From Pseudomonas cannabina (GTDB taxonomy: Bacteria; Pseudomonadota; Gammaproteobacteria; Pseudomonadales; Pseudomonadaceae): 64,000 nucleotides of DNA. Below, one piece after another: positions 35,512 through 45,637 of this stretch. The notes under the pieces were generated by a model that did not search any database, had not been told where the DNA came from, and worked only from the letters and a program-made list of their open reading frames with translations. The number at the start of each line of letters is the position of its first letter. Position 1 is the stretch's first letter. A program made the translations under genes and the position numbers. The stretch spans positions 5,681,001 to 5,745,000 of the forward strand of contig NZ_FNKU01000001.1 in NCBI RefSeq assembly GCF_900100365.1, in the 5' to 3' direction.

Positions 35512-36363
35512 TCAGCTTCTGGTCAGGTGCAGATTGTCGATCAGTCGGGTCGTGCCCAGAAACGCAGCGGCCAGAATCACTACATCACGATCCTGTGCCG
35601 TTGCCGGACGCAGGCTGCCGGCTTCGCAGATCTCCAGGTAATCGATGCGGAAACCGGCCGCTTCCAGTTGCTGCTTTTTGCCGCTCAGCAAAGTGGCCAG
35701 ATCCTGCTCGCCGGCGCGCAGGGCATCGGCGGTCTGGCGGATGGCCTGATACAGCGCAGGAGCCGTCGCGCGTTGAGCTTCGCTCAGGTACCCATTGCGT
35801 GATGACAGCGCCAGGCCATCGTCGGCGCGCACGGTCGGTTCGCCGATGATCTGGATCGGCATGTTCAGATCACGAACCATGGCGCGAATGACGGCCAGTT
35901 GCTGGAAATCTTTCTCACCGAAAATCGCCAGATCGGGCTGCACCATATTGAACAGCTTGCTGACCACGGTGGCGACGCCTTCGAAATGACCGGGGCGGCT
36001 GGCACCGCACAGGCCTTGCGACAGGCGCGGCACGCTGACGATGGTCTGGCTGGCTGTGCCATTCGGGTACATTTCTTCGACGCTGGGCGTGAACAGCAGA
36101 TTGCAGCCAGCCTGCAGCAGTTTTTCCTGATCGGCCGCCAGGGTGCGCGGGTAGGTCGCGAGGTCTTCCTTGGGGCCGAACTGCAACGGATTGACGAAAA
36201 TGCTCGCAACCACGAAATCGGCGCGCTGAGCGGCCTTGGTAACCAGCGCGGCATGCCCGCTGTGCAGGTTGCCCATGGTTGGCGTCAACGCGATGCGCTT
36301 GCCTTCGCTGCGCGCGCGGGCAATGACGGCGCGCAGTTCCTGGACGGTTTTAACTGTGTTCAT
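35512..36363 (-). CDS. panC: Pantothenate synthetase
   Basis: This 283-residue enzyme condenses pantoate and beta-alanine using ATP. It shows [14 protein letters not shown] (HIGH-like motif), [38 protein letters not shown] and [12 protein letters not shown] (KMSKS-like region). The start overlaps the panB stop as ATGA, so the pair is co-translated. In P. aeruginosa panD sits between panC and pgi; it is not present in the short spacer here. Confidence 0.96.
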   Translation of the reverse strand: MNTVKTVQELRAVIARARSEGKRIALTPTMGNLHSGHAALVTKAAQRADFVVASIFVNPLQFGPKEDLATYPRTLAADQEKLLQAGCNLLFTPSVEEMYPNGTASQTIVSVPRLSQGLCGASRPGHFEGVATVVSKLFNMVQPDLAIFGEKDFQQLAVIRAMVRDLNMPIQIIGEPTVRADDGLALSSRNGYLSEAQRATAPALYQAIRQTADALRAGEQDLATLLSGKKQQLEAAGFRIDYLEICEAGSLRPATAQDRDVVILAAAFLGTTRLIDNLHLTRS

Positions 36364-37160
36364 GCCGAGAATCCGTGTTCGATGGCCGGAAAACTGACGT
36401 CTTTGACGGCGGCCACGTAGGCCTGAATGGCGGACTGGATGTCTGGCTGGCCGATCATGAAGTTTTTCACGAACTTGGGCACGCGCCCGCTGATGGACAG
36501 GCCCAGCATGTCGTGCAACACCAGCACCTGGCCGTCCGTGGCGCTGCCAGCGCCGATGCCGATTACCGGGACGCTCACGGCCTGGGTGATTTCCTCGGCC
36601 AGTTCGCTGGGCACGCATTCCAACAGAATCATCGCTGCGCCAGCCTGTTCCAGCGCGATGGCATCGGCGCGCATCTGCCGTGCCTGAGCTTCCAGACGGC
36701 CCTGAACCTTGTAGCCGCCCAGCACGTTGACCGACTGCGGCGTCAGGCCCATGTGGGCACAGACCGGAATCCCGCGTTCAGCCAGCAGGCGAATGGATTC
36801 ACCGAGCCAGGCAGCGCCCTCGACCTTGATCATGTGCGCACCGGCCTGCATCAGCGTGGTGCTGTTGAGGAAGGTCTGTTCCAGCGTGGCATTGGCCATG
36901 AACGGCAGGTCGGCGAGTATCAGCGCGCCTGCATTGCCGCGTTTGACACAGGCAACGTGGTAGGCCGTTTCGGCGGTAGTGACAGGCAGCGTGCTGTCAT
37001 GACCTTGCAGGACCATGCCCAGCGAGTCGCCCACCAGCAGCACTTCGACACCGGCCTGGCAGGCTGTGTGCGCGAAAGTTGCGTCGTAGCAGGTCAGCAT
37101 GGTGATTTTTTCACCTTTCTGCTTCATGGCCAGCAACGACGTAACGGTTATGTTCGGCAT
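36360..37160 (-). CDS. panB: 3-methyl-2-oxobutanoate hydroxymethyltransferase
   Basis: This 266-residue enzyme makes ketopantoate from alpha-ketoisovalerate and methylene-tetrahydrofolate, the first pantothenate step. Motifs are [37 protein letters not shown] (metal Asp), [19 protein letters not shown] and [22 protein letters not shown]. The ATG at 37160 has GGAGGACTTTAC upstream; the longer frame beyond it has no support. It is first in the panBC operon. Confidence 0.97.
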   Translation of the reverse strand: MPNITVTSLLAMKQKGEKITMLTCYDATFAHTACQAGVEVLLVGDSLGMVLQGHDSTLPVTTAETAYHVACVKRGNAGALILADLPFMANATLEQTFLNSTTLMQAGAHMIKVEGAAWLGESIRLLAERGIPVCAHMGLTPQSVNVLGGYKVQGRLEAQARQMRADAIALEQAGAAMILLECVPSELAEEITQAVSVPVIGIGAGSATDGQVLVLHDMLGLSISGRVPKFVKNFMIGQPDIQSAIQAYVAAVKDVSFPAIEHGFSA

Positions 37161-37388
37161 GTAAAGTCCTCCATCAGGCGCTGTGAAGACAGGTATGCAG
37201 CGCGTGAGAGTCATTCTGGAAAAGCAGGCACACCGTCGTGTCGCGGTGTTTTGCAAAGGCCTGTTTCGCACCCGTTCGCCAGTGGTCTGGCGGCGGGAGG
37301 CCTATCTTCGTGAGGAGGGGGCGTGAAGTCAATTGAAGGTGTTACCTGTGTGCCGGATCGGTTACACAACCGAGGTAACAGACTGACG

Positions 37389-37895
37389 CTATGCGGCGCC
37401 AGGCAGGCGCTCCAGCCCGGCAAAAGGGCATTCGCCGAGCAACTGATTCAGCTCGCGGCCATCCGCCAGAATCAGTCCGGGAGCCAGCTCCGCCAGCGGG
37501 TACAGCACGAACGCTCGGGCCTGCATGTGGTAATGCGGTACTTTGAGACGCGGCTCGTCGATGACGCGATCGCCGAACAGCAGAATATCGAGGTCCAGCG
37601 TGCGTGGCCCCCAACGTTCGTGACGTTCACGGCCCTGATCCAGCTCGATGGCTTGCAGCGCGTCGAGCAGCGCCAGGGGTGACAGTGAGGTGTCGAGCGC
37701 GGCGACGGCGTTGGTGAAACGCGGCTGGCCGGGCAGCAACGAGTCGCTGACATAAAAAGACGACACGCCGGTCATCTCACTGCCGGGCAATTGCGCCAGC
37801 GCCTTGAGCGCTTGGCGCAACTGCTCGGCCGGGTCAGCGAGGTTGCTGCCCAGGCCGATGTACACACGTTCGCGGGCCACCAGCGGTTCACTCAC
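37389..37895 (-). CDS. folK: HPPK, 7,8-dihydro-6-hydroxymethylpterin pyrophosphokinase
   Basis: This 168-residue folate-pathway enzyme moves pyrophosphate from ATP to hydroxymethyl-dihydropterin. It shows RVYIGLGSNLADPAEQL, VSSFYVSDSLLPGQPRFTN, and the signature RWGPRTLDLDILLFGD (with the magnesium Asp pair). The GTG at 37895 is chosen because it overlaps the pcnB stop (GTGAGTGA), giving tight coupling; a start at a later GTG is possible. The earlier part of the frame lies inside pcnB. Confidence 0.9.
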   Translation of the reverse strand: MSEPLVARERVYIGLGSNLADPAEQLRQALKALAQLPGSEMTGVSSFYVSDSLLPGQPRFTNAVAALDTSLSPLALLDALQAIELDQGRERHERWGPRTLDLDILLFGDRVIDEPRLKVPHYHMQARAFVLYPLAELAPGLILADGRELNQLLGECPFAGLERLPGAA

Positions 37896-39291
37896 CGCTT
37901 TGCGCTTCGCCGCCGGTGCGCTTGCGTTTGGCACCGGTGTTGCGACGCCGTTTACGCGGCGCAGCACCTGCGGCTTCGGGTTTGTTGCTCAGGTCCCGGA
38001 TCATGTCGCGACGCTCGCTGTCGTTGCAGTCCTGATAGTCGGTCCACCATTGGCCCAGCCCGTCAGTCTGCTCGCCCGCGCTTTCACGCAGCAGCAGGAA
38101 ATCGTAACCGGCACGGAAGCGCGAGTTGTCCAGCAGCAAGTCGGCACGTTTGCCTGAGCGACGCGGCAGACGCTCCTGCATGTCCCAGATCTCGCGGATC
38201 GGCAGGGTGAAGCGCTTGGGAATCGCGATGCGCTGGCACTGCTCGATGATCAGTTCATGAGCAGCGTCCTGCATGGCCGCAATCGGCGGCATGCCACGTT
38301 CCTGCGCACGCAGCACCTTGGCCGGCAGCGCCGGCCAGAGCAGGGCGGCAAACAGAAACGCCGGGGTGACCGGTTTGTTCTGCTTGATGCGCAGGTCGGT
38401 GTTGATCAGCGCATTGCTGATCAGGGTGTGGGTGTACGTCGGGTTGTATTCCAGCGCTTTGGAACTGGCCGGGAACAACGGTTCGAACAGCTCCAGGTCG
38501 ACCAGCATTTCGAAGGTCGGCGCGGCGTAGCCGGAGAGGAACAGTTTGAGCACTTCTTCGAACAGTCGTGCCGAAGGAATGTCACGCAGCATCGGCGCCA
38601 GGGCGCGGATCGGCTGAGCGCTGTGCTTCTCGATGCCGAAATCCAGCTTGGCGGCAAAACGCACCGCGCGCAGCATGCGCACCGGGTCTTCTTTATAGCG
38701 CTGTTCCGGATCACCGATCAGACGGATCAGGCGATTGCGGATGTCGTGCACGCCGTTGGCGTAATCCAGAACCCTCTCGCTGACCGGATCGTAATACAGC
38801 GCGTTGATCGTGAAGTCGCGACGCTGGGCGTCTTCTTCAAGCGTGCCGTAAACGTTGTCACGCAGGATGCGTCCGCTTTCGTTGCGCGAGGACTGATTGC
38901 TGTCCTCTTCTTCGTCATCCTGAGGATGATTGGCGCGGAACGTCGCGACTTCGATGATTTCGCGACCGAAGTGGATGTGCACCAGCTTGAACCGGCGGCC
39001 GATGATCCGCGCATTGCGGAATTCGGCCCGTACCTGTTCTGGCGTGGCGCTGGTGGCAACGTCGAAATCCTTGGGCGTGATGTTGAGCATCATGTCGCGA
39101 ACGCAACCACCGACCAGATAGGCCTGGTAGCCGGCGTTCTGCAAACGCTCGACGATATTGACGGCATAGCGGCTGAATTGGCTGCGCTGCAGCGAGTGCT
39201 GGCTGCTGTTGAGCACTTCAGGCGTGGTGCGCGTATGTTGCTGCGGTTTGCGCAGTGGGGAACGAAATGACTGGAACAACTTCTTCAGCAT
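37888..39291 (-). CDS. pcnB: Poly(A) polymerase I
   Basis: This 467-residue enzyme adds 3' A tails to RNA to promote decay. The nucleotidyltransferase core has YLVGGCVRDMMLNITPKDFDVATSA (GG and DxD), RRDFTINALYYDP and RLIRLIGDPEQRYKEDPVRMLRA. A basic tail (RKRRRNTGAKRKRTGG) ends the protein. The ATG at 39291 gives the family start MLKKLFQSF; upstream in-frame starts exist but are less typical. folK follows with an 8-base overlap. Confidence 0.93.
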   Translation of the reverse strand: MLKKLFQSFRSPLRKPQQHTRTTPEVLNSSQHSLQRSQFSRYAVNIVERLQNAGYQAYLVGGCVRDMMLNITPKDFDVATSATPEQVRAEFRNARIIGRRFKLVHIHFGREIIEVATFRANHPQDDEEEDSNQSSRNESGRILRDNVYGTLEEDAQRRDFTINALYYDPVSERVLDYANGVHDIRNRLIRLIGDPEQRYKEDPVRMLRAVRFAAKLDFGIEKHSAQPIRALAPMLRDIPSARLFEEVLKLFLSGYAAPTFEMLVDLELFEPLFPASSKALEYNPTYTHTLISNALINTDLRIKQNKPVTPAFLFAALLWPALPAKVLRAQERGMPPIAAMQDAAHELIIEQCQRIAIPKRFTLPIREIWDMQERLPRRSGKRADLLLDNSRFRAGYDFLLLRESAGEQTDGLGQWWTDYQDCNDSERRDMIRDLSNKPEAAGAAPRKRRRNTGAKRKRTGGEAQSGE

Positions 39292-39462
39292 GGGATGCAC
39301 TGTTTGAAGGAATATTCGGCCAAAAACGGGGAATGACCGCATGATGGGTCGGGATTCTAGCATTTAGTCGGGGGATGGTGTAGGAAGCTGTCGCGGAAGG
39401 GACAAACTATGGCGCGGAGCCATGTTTGAAGAGCCGGTTTCGGTTGCAGCCAGAGAAGCTGC

Positions 39463-39656
39463 TGGGGGAGCCGAAGCTCCCCCAAAGTGTGTGCTCTTTA
39501 TTGTTGTTTTCTGTTCGGGCTTCTTGTTTTTGTTGAGTGCCCATTCACGAGACTTTCGTCTGTGAAACCTCCCAATCGGGAGTCAAGAGCAAACGGATTG
39601 CTTTGGTCGCTGCGTTGCAATGATCATTCGATCCAACCAGTTCAGGCGCTACCTAA
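39463..39656 (-). ncRNA. crcZ: crcZ sRNA, 3' fragment (separated from its 5' part by an IS)
   Basis: On the minus strand this stretch contains two A-rich Hfq/Crc-type CA motifs, CAACAAAAACAAGAAG (39520-39535) and AAAACAACAATAAAG (39496-39510), and ends in a hairpin TGGGGGAGC-TTCG-GCTCCCCCA (39484-39463) likely to be the terminator, although the T tract after it is weak. It ends at the CTAA repeat bordering the IS5 element. Joined to the 40866-41035 fragment with one CTAA copy removed, the RNA would be about 360 nt. Its place between cbrB and pcnB is the known crcZ locus. The 39292-39462 remainder holds nothing recognisable. Confidence 0.82.
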
Positions 39657-40865
39657 GGAGGCGCTGCAAAAATAGCCAACTGTCCCCACCCTTGGCACAC
39701 TAAGTTCCTTCAACAGCCTCCCTCTCCGTGAGCGTTACGCGCGTGCAGAAGACCTTCTCCGAACTCGAATATACCGGCAAGAAAAAGCAGACTCGCCGAG
39801 ATCGCTTCCTGGCTGACCTTGAACAGTTGGTGCCCTGGGCCCTGCTGGAGGCGCAAGTGGCGCCGTTTTATAGCAACACCGCAGGCAAGCGCGGACGCCC
39901 TGCGATAGGGGTGTCGCGCATGTTGCGCATGTACGTCGTGCAGCAGTGTTTCGGTTTCTCCGATGAAGGTTGCGAAGATGCCGTCTACGACAGCCAGGCC
40001 ATCCGCGGTTTTATGAGTATCGACCTGGGTCGCGAGTCTGCACCGGATGCCACCACCTTGCTGCGTTTTCGCCGCTTGCTGGAAGTCCATCAGCTAACCC
40101 GGCTGCTGTTTGAAACGATTAACCAGCATCTGGCCAGCCGGGGGCTGCTGCTCAAGGAAGGCACTATCGTCGACGCTACTCTGATCGCCGCGCCGCCCTC
40201 GGTCAAGAACCGAGAAGGCAAGCGTGATCCTGAGATGCATCAGGCCAGGAAAGGCAATCAATGGCACTTTGGGATGAAGGCCCACATTGGTGTAGACGCC
40301 ACGTCGGGGCTGGTGCACAGCGTAGTAGGGACGGCCGCTAACGTGGCGGATGTCACCCAGGTTGGCCAGTTGCTTCACGGTGACGAAACCTATGTTTCGG
40401 GTGACGCTGGATACACCGGTGCGGCCAAGCGACCGGAGCATGCTGAACGGGACGTTATCTGGTCGATTGCAGAACGGCCAAGCAGTTACAAGCAGCACGG
40501 CGAAGGCAGCGTGCTGTATCGGGTCAAGCGCAAAATTGAATATGCCAAGGCGCAACTGCGTGCCAAGGTCGAGCACCCCTTCCAGGTAATCAAGGTGCGC
40601 TTCAATCATCGCAAGGTTCGCTACCGTGGGCTGGAAAAGAATACAGCGCAGTTGTTCAGTTTGTTTGGGTTGGCCAATCTGATGCTGGCCAAGCGGTATT
40701 TACAACAGACGGCAGGATAAATCCGTCTGAAAGGCGGGACTGGCCCGCCTTTCAGCAAAATGAGGGCAGAAATCTGCTCGAGAAACGTAAAATAAGGCCG
40801 GCAGGTTGAAAAAAACCGGCTTGGAAATGGGGACGGTGCGAACGGGTTAATTGTTCAGCGTCTCC
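39657..40865 (+). mobile_element. IS5-family insertion sequence, 1209 bp, inserted in crcZ
   Basis: The ends are GGAGGCGCTG at the left and CAGCGTCTCC at the right (imperfect inverted repeats), and it is flanked by CTAA on both sides (39653-39656 and 40866-40869), a YTAR target as used by the IS5 group. It has one intact transposase gene. It is inserted in the opposite orientation to crcZ and splits that sRNA into two parts. It differs from the 855-bp element at 1.1 kb in ends and protein. Confidence 0.92.
39728..40720 (+). CDS. IS5-group DDE transposase
   Basis: This transposase of about 330 residues starts at a GTG. The N-terminal half has FSELEYTGKKKQTRRDRFL and GRPAIGVSRMLRMYVVQQCF, the DUF772-like region. 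The DDE core shows GTIVDATLIAAPPS (first D), VSGDAGYTGAAKRPE (second D) and the YREK-like RVKRKIEYAKAQLRAKVEHPFQVIK (E). No stop or frameshift interrupts it, so the element may still move. No strong ribosome site precedes the start. Confidence 0.92.
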   Translation: MSVTRVQKTFSELEYTGKKKQTRRDRFLADLEQLVPWALLEAQVAPFYSNTAGKRGRPAIGVSRMLRMYVVQQCFGFSDEGCEDAVYDSQAIRGFMSIDLGRESAPDATTLLRFRRLLEVHQLTRLLFETINQHLASRGLLLKEGTIVDATLIAAPPSVKNREGKRDPEMHQARKGNQWHFGMKAHIGVDATSGLVHSVVGTAANVADVTQVGQLLHGDETYVSGDAGYTGAAKRPEHAERDVIWSIAERPSSYKQHGEGSVLYRVKRKIEYAKAQLRAKVEHPFQVIKVRFNHRKVRYRGLEKNTAQLFSLFGLANLMLAKRYLQQTAG

Positions 40866-41035
40866 CTAAGGGTAGTTTTTGTTGTTCTCGGCTTGGTTGC
40901 GGGGCAAGCCCCAAATACAACTCATCTCCAAAAGAATCAGTTAGCTGCGCCTCCGCCGTGTTGTTCTTGTTATGCGTGAGTCGATTCGTATTGTTTTTAT
41001 TATGGGTGTCGTACGGCTTGTTGTTTTTCTTGTAC
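40866..41035 (-). ncRNA. crcZ: crcZ sRNA, 5' fragment (cut by IS insertion)
   Basis: Minus-strand RNA starting about 12 nt after a sigma-54 promoter. It carries four A-rich CA motifs: ACAAGAAAAACAACAAG (41033-41017), AATAAAAACAATA (41002-40990), TAACAAGAACAAC (40972-40960) and GAACAACAAAAAC (40887-40875). Such motifs titrate the Hfq-Crc complex. It stops at the CTAA duplication of the IS element. A shortened RNA reading into the IS may still bind Hfq because most motifs are retained; this cannot be decided from sequence. The start site is estimated. Confidence 0.85.
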
Positions 41036-41044
41036 CAAGCATAT

Positions 41045-41060
41045 AGCAGAAGCTGTGCCA
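41045..41060 (-). promoter_or_regulatory. Sigma-54 promoter of crcZ
   Basis: Read on the minus strand, TGGCACAGCTTCTGCT has the -24 GG and -12 GC exactly 12 bases apart and matches the RpoN consensus except for one base before TGC. It points into the crcZ 5' fragment and lies downstream of cbrB, which encodes an RpoN-dependent activator. Confidence 0.88.
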
Positions 41061-41121
41061 ACTTTGGCGAAGGCCCGGAAACCGGGGGCTTGAGATGTTC
41101 GGCGGTTTTCCTGGGGCGTAA

Positions 41122-41158
41122 AAAAGCCGGGCCTGCGTTACCGTAAGACCCGGCTTTT
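41122..41158. terminator. Terminator after cbrB
   Basis: AAAAGCCGGG (41122-41131) and CCCGGCTTTT (41149-41158) form a 10-bp stem with T runs on either strand. It separates cbrB from the crcZ promoter, so crcZ is transcribed on its own. Confidence 0.8.
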
Positions 41159-41183
41159 GTTACGTGGAGTGTTTGCGGTAACA
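41158..41183 (-). promoter_or_regulatory. CbrB upstream activator site for crcZ
   Basis: On the minus strand TGTTAC and GTAACA form an inverted repeat separated by 14 bases. It lies about 100 bases upstream of the -24 box, the usual distance for a sigma-54 activator. A GTTAC/GTAAC pair with this spacing is the kind of site described for CbrB in P. putida. A second TTACGGTAA lies within the loop of the neighbouring hairpin. Confidence 0.65.
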
Positions 41184-41232
41184 GTTTGTACTCAGCCCTG
41201 TGCACCGCGTGCCAGAGCCTCGCACAGAATTT

Positions 41233-42666
41233 TCAGGTTTCGTTGGCGACGCCTTTGCGACGCGGAATGCCCAAGCGCTGGCGCCGCTCCCACAGACACT
41301 TGCGACTGACGCCGAGTTTGCGCGCCAGTTCGGTTTCGGTCATGTGGTCCTGGTGCTCCAGAACGAAGTGCTGAAAGTAATCTTCCAGCGAGAGGTCTTC
41401 GCTCGGTTCGCTGCCGGCGGTGTTCGAGGAGCCGGGCAGCGGCGCCATGCCCATGTACTCGTCGTCATCGAGACCGTCCAGTTCGATGTCGATACCCAGC
41501 AGGTCGGCGGTGATATCCGGGTTTTCGCAAAGAATGACCGAGCGCTCCACGGCGTTTTCCAGCTCGCGCACGTTGCCCGGCCAGCTGTAATGACGGATGG
41601 CCTGTTCGGCATCGGGTGCAAACTTCAAGTCGTTGCGACCGACTTTGGCGCTCTGGCGTACCAGAAACGCTTGGGCAATTTCCAGTACGTCGCTGCCGCG
41701 CTCGCGCAACGCGGGCAGTTTGAGGGCGATAACGTGCAGACGGTAGAACAGGTCTTCGCGGAATTCGCCGTTCTTGGCCAGGGTCTTGAGGTCACGGTGG
41801 GTCGCCGCAATCAGGCGCACATCGACCTTTTGTGATTGCACCGAGCCAACCCGACGAATCTCGCCTTCCTGCAATACGCGCAGCAGTCGCGCCTGGGCTT
41901 CCAACGGCAATTCGCCGATCTCGTCGAGAAACAACGTGCCGCCGTCCGCTGCTTCGACCAGACCGGCACGACCGGCGCTGGCGCCAGTGAATGCGCCTTT
42001 CTCGTGGCCGAACAGCTCGGACTCGATCAGCGATTCAGGGATCGCCGCGCAGTTGACCGAAATCATCGGTGCCTTGGCCCGGCGTGACAGGTTGTGCAGT
42101 GCGCGAGCGACCAGTTCCTTGCCGGTACCCGATTCACCCTGAACCAGGACGTTGGAATCGGTCGGCGCAACTTTGCGGATCTTGCTGTACAGATCGAGCA
42201 TCGGCGGGCAGGAGCCAATGATGCCGATTTCGCCACTGGCGTTCTGTGAGGTGGCTTTTTCGCTACCGTTCACCTTGCCGATGGCGCTGCGTTCGGCCTG
42301 CAGGCTCTTCACGGTCTGGCGATCACGCAGGATGCGCGAGACGGCCTGAAGCATTTCGTCGTGATCGAACGGTTTGGCGATGTAATCCACCGCGCCCATT
42401 TTCATCGAATCGACGGCCGAGCGCAGGCTGGCGTAACTGGTCATGATCAGCACCGGTTTGCCTTCGCCCAGTTTGATCAATTCGGTGCCGGGTGCGCCGG
42501 GCAGGCGCAAGTCGCTGACGATCAAATCAAATGACGGGATGCTGAAACGTTCCTGAGCTTCCTGAACGGAGCCCGCTTCACTGACCTCATACTGATTGCG
42601 TTCGAGCAGACGACGCAGGGCTGAGCGGATAATCGTTTCGTCTTCGACGATCAAAATATGCGGCAT
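41233..42666 (-). CDS. cbrB: Sigma-54-dependent response regulator CbrB
   Basis: In this 477-residue protein the receiver domain (1-120) has the acidic pocket VEDE, phospho-Asp in [10 protein letters not shown] and the [11 protein letters not shown]ys. The AAA+ domain (about 148-385) has the Walker A GESGTGKE, the sigma-54 contact motif GAFTGA, Walker [14 protein letters not shown] and the R-finger region. The C-terminal HTH is [24 protein letters not shown]. It activates crcZ and carbon and nitrogen use genes. It is 22 bases downstream of cbrA. Confidence 0.96.
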   Translation of the reverse strand: MPHILIVEDETIIRSALRRLLERNQYEVSEAGSVQEAQERFSIPSFDLIVSDLRLPGAPGTELIKLGEGKPVLIMTSYASLRSAVDSMKMGAVDYIAKPFDHDEMLQAVSRILRDRQTVKSLQAERSAIGKVNGSEKATSQNASGEIGIIGSCPPMLDLYSKIRKVAPTDSNVLVQGESGTGKELVARALHNLSRRAKAPMISVNCAAIPESLIESELFGHEKGAFTGASAGRAGLVEAADGGTLFLDEIGELPLEAQARLLRVLQEGEIRRVGSVQSQKVDVRLIAATHRDLKTLAKNGEFREDLFYRLHVIALKLPALRERGSDVLEIAQAFLVRQSAKVGRNDLKFAPDAEQAIRHYSWPGNVRELENAVERSVILCENPDITADLLGIDIELDGLDDDEYMGMAPLPGSSNTAGSEPSEDLSLEDYFQHFVLEHQDHMTETELARKLGVSRKCLWERRQRLGIPRRKGVANET

Positions 42667-42688
42667 TGATTCAGTTCTCTCGACGGTC

Positions 42689-45637
42689 TCAGTTCGCGGT
42701 GGACGTCGCGTCGACATGGCGTGGCAAGGTCACCCGAATACGAGTGCCACGCTGTTGCTCGGGATCGGCCGGGCTGTCGATAGTGATCTGTCCATAATGC
42801 TCTTCAACGATGGAATAGACCAGCGCAAGGCCAAGTCCGGTTCCTTCGCCAGGATCTTTGGTGGTAAAGAACGGTTCGAACAAACGGTCCATGATGGCCT
42901 TTGGAATTCCACTGCCTTCGTCTTCGACGATGAGGTCGACGGTGTGCTCGAATACTTCGCTTTTGACCCGCACTGCGCTGCCTGCCGGGGATGCGTCACG
43001 GGCGTTGGACAGCAGATTGATCAAGACCTGCGCCAGGCGTTGCGGATCACCGATGGCCCAGTGTTCGGGGTTGCACAGGTTATAGAAGTGTACTTCGAAA
43101 TTGCGCCGGTTCAGCGCCAGCAGACCAATAGCATCCTGAGCCACTTCGGCCAGACAGACGGCTTCGTCGCTGTGCTGATGCGCGCCGGCATGGGCAAAAC
43201 TCATCAGTGACTGGACGATCCGCGACACGCGCTTGGTCTGTTCGAGGATCTGGCTGCTGATTTCCTTCAGTTCGCCGTCTTCTTCGCGCTCTTCACGCAG
43301 ATTCTGCGCCAGACAGGCAATGCCGGTGATCGGATTGCCGATCTCATGCGCCACGCCAGCCGCCAGCCGGCCGATACTGGCCAGACGCTCGGAATGCACC
43401 AGCTTGTCTTCGAGCATCTGGGTGTCGGTCAGGTCTTCGACCAGCAGCACCAGACCGCTGTTGCCGGGTGCCAGGGGTTCGTTGATCGCCGCCTTGTGCA
43501 GGTTGAGCCAGCGGGTCTGCCCGTCGAGGCCGAGTTTCTGCTTGTGCAAATGCTCGTCCGGCACACTGGTAAAGCCGGTCAACAGGCTGTTCCAGGGGGC
43601 GGCGATAGTGTCCAGGCGCGAGCCGACGACCCGTTGCGCGACGATTCCGGTCAGCTCTTCCATGGCCCGGTTCCACATCAGGATCTCGTGGTCTTCGGCC
43701 AGCGAGCACACGCCCATCGGCAGTTCCTGCAGTGTCTGGCGGTGGTAGCGGCGCAGGGCGTCGAGTTCGGCGGCAAGCCCGGTCAGGCGCGAGTGGTAAT
43801 CCTCAAGTCGGCTTTCGATGAAGTGGATATCTTCGGTGACATATTTCTCGCTGCCTGATTTGTAGGGCAGGAAGGTTTCCACCATGTCCTGCGCAACGCT
43901 GGGACCCATAAGCCCCGAGAGGTTGGCTTCGATCCGGTCGCGCAGACGACGCAGTGCATAAGGGCGGCGCTCGTCGAAGGGCAGATAAAGATCGCGCAGC
44001 GCCTGCTCGACTTCCTTCTGCGCGGCTTTGGCCCCCAGTGGTTTGGCCAGTTGCGTGGCGAACTCCTGAGGCGACACGGCGTGCAGTTCGCGGCGTTGCG
44101 GGCGGCTCACGTTATCGACGGCGCAGGCTTCGGCAGCACTGACTTCTTCCGGGCTGGCGTTGGTGAACAGCGAAATCAGGGTGAACAGCAACACGTTGGC
44201 GGCCAGCGAGGCAATCGCCGCCATGTGCCAGCTGGTGTCGTCCAGCACGTAGATCATGTTCAGCCAGGGAATGTAGAAGCCCTGCAGGTTGCCGATCAGC
44301 GGCAGCAGCATGCTGATCACCCAGACCGCGATGCCGGCCAGCAAACCGGCGATGAAACCGCGCCGATTGGCGGTCGGCCAGTACAGCACTGACAGCACGC
44401 CGGGCAAAAATTGCAGGGTCGCAACGAAGGCGACAATGCCGAGGTTGGCCAGATCCTGCTGCGCACCCAGCATCAGGTAGAAGGCATAGCCCAGAGCGAT
44501 AATCGCCACGATCAGCCCGCGCCGGGTCCACTTCAGCCAGCGGTAGATATTGCCTTCGGCCGGTGGCTGATAAAGCGGCAGCACCAGATGGTTGAGCGCC
44601 ATGCCGGACAGCGCCAGGGTGGTGACGATAATCAGCCCGCTGGCCGCCGACAACCCGCCGACATAGGCAAGCAGGGCCAGCGATTTGCTGTTGGCGGCGA
44701 TGCCGATGCCGAGGGTGAAATATTCCGGGTTGGTGGTAGCGCCGAGCTTGAGCCCGGCCCACAGAATCAGCGGCACAGCCAGGCTGATCAACAGCAAAAA
44801 CAGCGGCAGCCCCCAGCTGGCGCTGACCAGCGAACGCGGGTTGAGGTTTTCCGTGAACGTCATGTGATACATGTGCGGCATGACGATGGCCGACGCGAAG
44901 AACACCAGCAGCAGCGTGCGCCAAGGGCCTTCCTGCAACGGCGTGTGCAGCGAGGCGAGGGCGGTCTGGTTCTGCAGCAGCCACAATTCCAGTAGTTGCG
45001 GACCGTCGAACACGCCATACAAGGCATACAGCCCGATGCCGCCCAGCGCGATCAGCTTGATCAGCGACTCGAACGCGATGGCGAACACCAGCCCTTCATG
45101 CTTCTCGCGGGTTGCGATGTGCCGTGAGCCGAAGAAGATCGTGAACAAGGTGATCAGCGCGCAAAAGGCAATGGCGACCCGGTCCTGCACCGGTTCACGG
45201 GTCAGAATACTGATCGAGTCGGCCACCGCCTGAATCTGCAACGCCAGTAATGGCAGTACGCCGATCAGCATGAAGATAGTGGTCAGCGCGCCCGCCCAGG
45301 TGCTGCGAAAGCGAAAGGCGAACAGGTCGGCCAGCGATGAAAGCTGGTAAGTGCGGGTGATCTTGAGGATCGGATAAAGCAGCACCGGCGCGAGCAGGAA
45401 GGCCCCGGAAACACCGAGGTAGCTGGACAGAAAGCCATAGCCGTATTTGTAGGCCAGCCCCACGGTACCGTAGAACGCCCAGGCACTGGCGTAGACACCG
45501 AGTGATAGCGTGTAGGTCAGCGGATGACGAATGATCCAGCGCGGAATCAGGCCGCGCTCGCTGATCCAGGCCACCGTGAACAGCAGCAACAGATACGCGG
45601 CGCTGACCAGCAGCATCTGCGTCAGGCTAAAGCTCAT
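42689..45637 (-). CDS. cbrA: CbrA sensor histidine kinase with SSS-like transporter domain
   Basis: In this 982-residue protein the N-terminal about 500 residues form a multi-spanning solute:sodium-symporter-like module; a connector and a PAS domain (about 610-710) follow, then HisKA with [13 protein letters not shown] (phospho-His) and the HATPase with [13 protein letters not shown] and [18 protein letters not shown]. It senses or imports a metabolite (histidine in P. putida) and phosphorylates CbrB. The start MSFSLTQ at 45637 is the family form; an ATG two codons earlier is also possible. It overlaps the end of cbrX by 11 bases. Confidence 0.95.
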   Translation of the reverse strand: MSFSLTQMLLVSAAYLLLLFTVAWISERGLIPRWIIRHPLTYTLSLGVYASAWAFYGTVGLAYKYGYGFLSSYLGVSGAFLLAPVLLYPILKITRTYQLSSLADLFAFRFRSTWAGALTTIFMLIGVLPLLALQIQAVADSISILTREPVQDRVAIAFCALITLFTIFFGSRHIATREKHEGLVFAIAFESLIKLIALGGIGLYALYGVFDGPQLLELWLLQNQTALASLHTPLQEGPWRTLLLVFFASAIVMPHMYHMTFTENLNPRSLVSASWGLPLFLLLISLAVPLILWAGLKLGATTNPEYFTLGIGIAANSKSLALLAYVGGLSAASGLIIVTTLALSGMALNHLVLPLYQPPAEGNIYRWLKWTRRGLIVAIIALGYAFYLMLGAQQDLANLGIVAFVATLQFLPGVLSVLYWPTANRRGFIAGLLAGIAVWVISMLLPLIGNLQGFYIPWLNMIYVLDDTSWHMAAIASLAANVLLFTLISLFTNASPEEVSAAEACAVDNVSRPQRRELHAVSPQEFATQLAKPLGAKAAQKEVEQALRDLYLPFDERRPYALRRLRDRIEANLSGLMGPSVAQDMVETFLPYKSGSEKYVTEDIHFIESRLEDYHSRLTGLAAELDALRRYHRQTLQELPMGVCSLAEDHEILMWNRAMEELTGIVAQRVVGSRLDTIAAPWNSLLTGFTSVPDEHLHKQKLGLDGQTRWLNLHKAAINEPLAPGNSGLVLLVEDLTDTQMLEDKLVHSERLASIGRLAAGVAHEIGNPITGIACLAQNLREEREEDGELKEISSQILEQTKRVSRIVQSLMSFAHAGAHQHSDEAVCLAEVAQDAIGLLALNRRNFEVHFYNLCNPEHWAIGDPQRLAQVLINLLSNARDASPAGSAVRVKSEVFEHTVDLIVEDEGSGIPKAIMDRLFEPFFTTKDPGEGTGLGLALVYSIVEEHYGQITIDSPADPEQQRGTRIRVTLPRHVDATSTAN

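Noticed and set aside
39463..39484. The hairpin downstream of crcZ as a pcnB-related element.
   Set aside because: It lies 170 bases upstream of the pcnB start and directly after the crcZ CA motifs, so the crcZ 3' end is the better reading, even though its T tract is weak.
40855..41205. An open minus-strand frame of 116 codons with an Asn/Lys-rich peptide.
   Set aside because: It coincides with the A-rich motifs of crcZ and runs over the IS end; the composition reflects RNA motifs, not a protein.
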